A DNA stretch of 5,988 nt from positions 1 to 5,988 of the forward strand of contig DMIX01000295.1 of assembly GCA_003451975.1 (NCBI GenBank), read 5' to 3'. The notes beneath the pieces are model-generated. The model made no database searches and was not told the DNA's origin. It saw only the letters and a list, made by a program, of their open reading frames with translations. Of this stretch, positions 5,713 to 5,988 are shown piece by piece. The first letter of the stretch is position 1. Each line of letters opens with the position of its first letter. This DNA is from Propionibacteriaceae bacterium. GTDB lineage: Bacteria; Actinomycetota; Actinomycetes; Propionibacteriales; Propionibacteriaceae. The position numbers and the translations under genes were made by a program.

Positions 5713-5988
5713 CTACTCCTTCGATGGGCGGGGTGCGGGCGGAGGGGTCGGCGTCGACGGACGCGGCGACACCTCCACGCTCGAAGCTCTCGGAACCGGA
5801 CTCGACGGCGGAGGGGGTGCGGCAGCCGTCTGAACTGCGGCGTCCGCGGCCCGCTCACCCTGACCGGCCAGCGCCGTGCCAGCCTTCGGCCCGGCGGTCG
5901 CAGCTGTCTTGGCGACCTGCGCGCCGACCACCACCCCAGCGGCGACCGGACCAGCCGCGGCCCCACCACCCCCGGCGGCACCCCCACC
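5713..5988 (-). CDS. C-terminal tail of probable TrbL/VirB6-like transfer protein (partial)
   Basis: The frame is open from the right window edge to a TAG at 5715-5713, giving 91 visible residues; the start lies outside. The visible part begins with Gly/Ala-rich sequence (GGGAAGGGGAAAGPVAAG), continues with an Ala-rich, probably helical stretch (VVVGAQVAKTAATAGPKAGT), and ends in a disordered Pro/Ser/Thr-rich tail (PPPPSSPVPR to PAPRPSKE). Gly/Ala-rich low-complexity tails of this kind are common at the C-terminus of the multi-spanning TrbL/VirB6-like proteins encoded just upstream of SCO6880-family genes. The position, 7 bp before the next gene, fits. The TrbL assignment is inference from context and composition, since the membrane domain is not visible. 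A GTG at 5934 in this frame is an internal valine codon rather than a start. Confidence 0.7.
   Translation of the reverse strand, partial: GGGAAGGGGAAAGPVAAGVVVGAQVAKTAATAGPKAGTALAGQGERAADAAVQTAAAPPPPSSPVPRASSVEVSPRPSTPTPPPAPRPSKE

Noticed and set aside
5706..5987. N-terminal extension of the SCO6880-family frame to the right edge
   Set aside because: The extension is an Arg/Pro-rich shadow of the upstream gene's tail. ATG 5705 has a ribosome binding site and gives the expected short polar N-terminus.
1..5988. CRISPR arrays, tRNA or rRNA genes, insertion sequences, attachment sites
   Set aside because: No spaced direct repeats, cloverleaf-like sequence, transposase motifs or terminal inverted repeats were seen on either strand.

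Overview
The base composition (about 70% G+C across most of the window), the strong G/C preference at third codon positions, the GTG starts and the 4-base stop/start overlaps point to a high-G+C actinomycete, perhaps of the Pseudonocardiales or Streptomycetales. The genus cannot be fixed from this sequence. Gene content is that of the mating-pair-formation (type IV secretion, T4SS) region of an actinobacterial conjugative element, either an integrative conjugative element or a plasmid. No integrase, relaxase, attachment site or origin lies in the window, so the element's type and ends are not visible.

Most of the window is read leftwards (minus strand). From right to left it holds: the Gly/Ala- and Pro-rich C-terminal tail of a gene cut by the right edge (5713-5988), probably a TrbL/VirB6-like channel protein; a 488-residue SCO6880-family membrane protein (4239-5705); a 275-residue protein of unknown function with two apparent parts (2936-3763); a 503-residue VirB4/TraC-type ATPase (1428-2939); a 368-residue DUF4192 protein (325-1431); and a small partly visible gene running off the left edge (1-290). 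The three central genes are tightly coupled: GTGA overlaps at 2936-2939 and ATGA at 1428-1431. The SCO6880-family protein and the ATPase probably work together at the inner face of the membrane, as a split version of the VirB3-VirB4 module.

The one break in this pattern is 3764-4238. Here a single rightward 88-codon gene (3902-4168) sits between two leftward transfer genes. It has a clean ribosome binding site, a lower G+C content (about 58% by hand count) and no recognisable family. It looks like an inserted accessory gene. It forces a divergent start region on its left (3767-3901) and a convergent gap with short hairpins on its right (4169-4238). Just inside the next leftward gene lies a perfect 11-bp inverted repeat that would form a hairpin with a UNCG-class tetraloop in that gene's mRNA. 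These two items are the best candidates for undescribed biology. The rest is a recognisable conjugation module.
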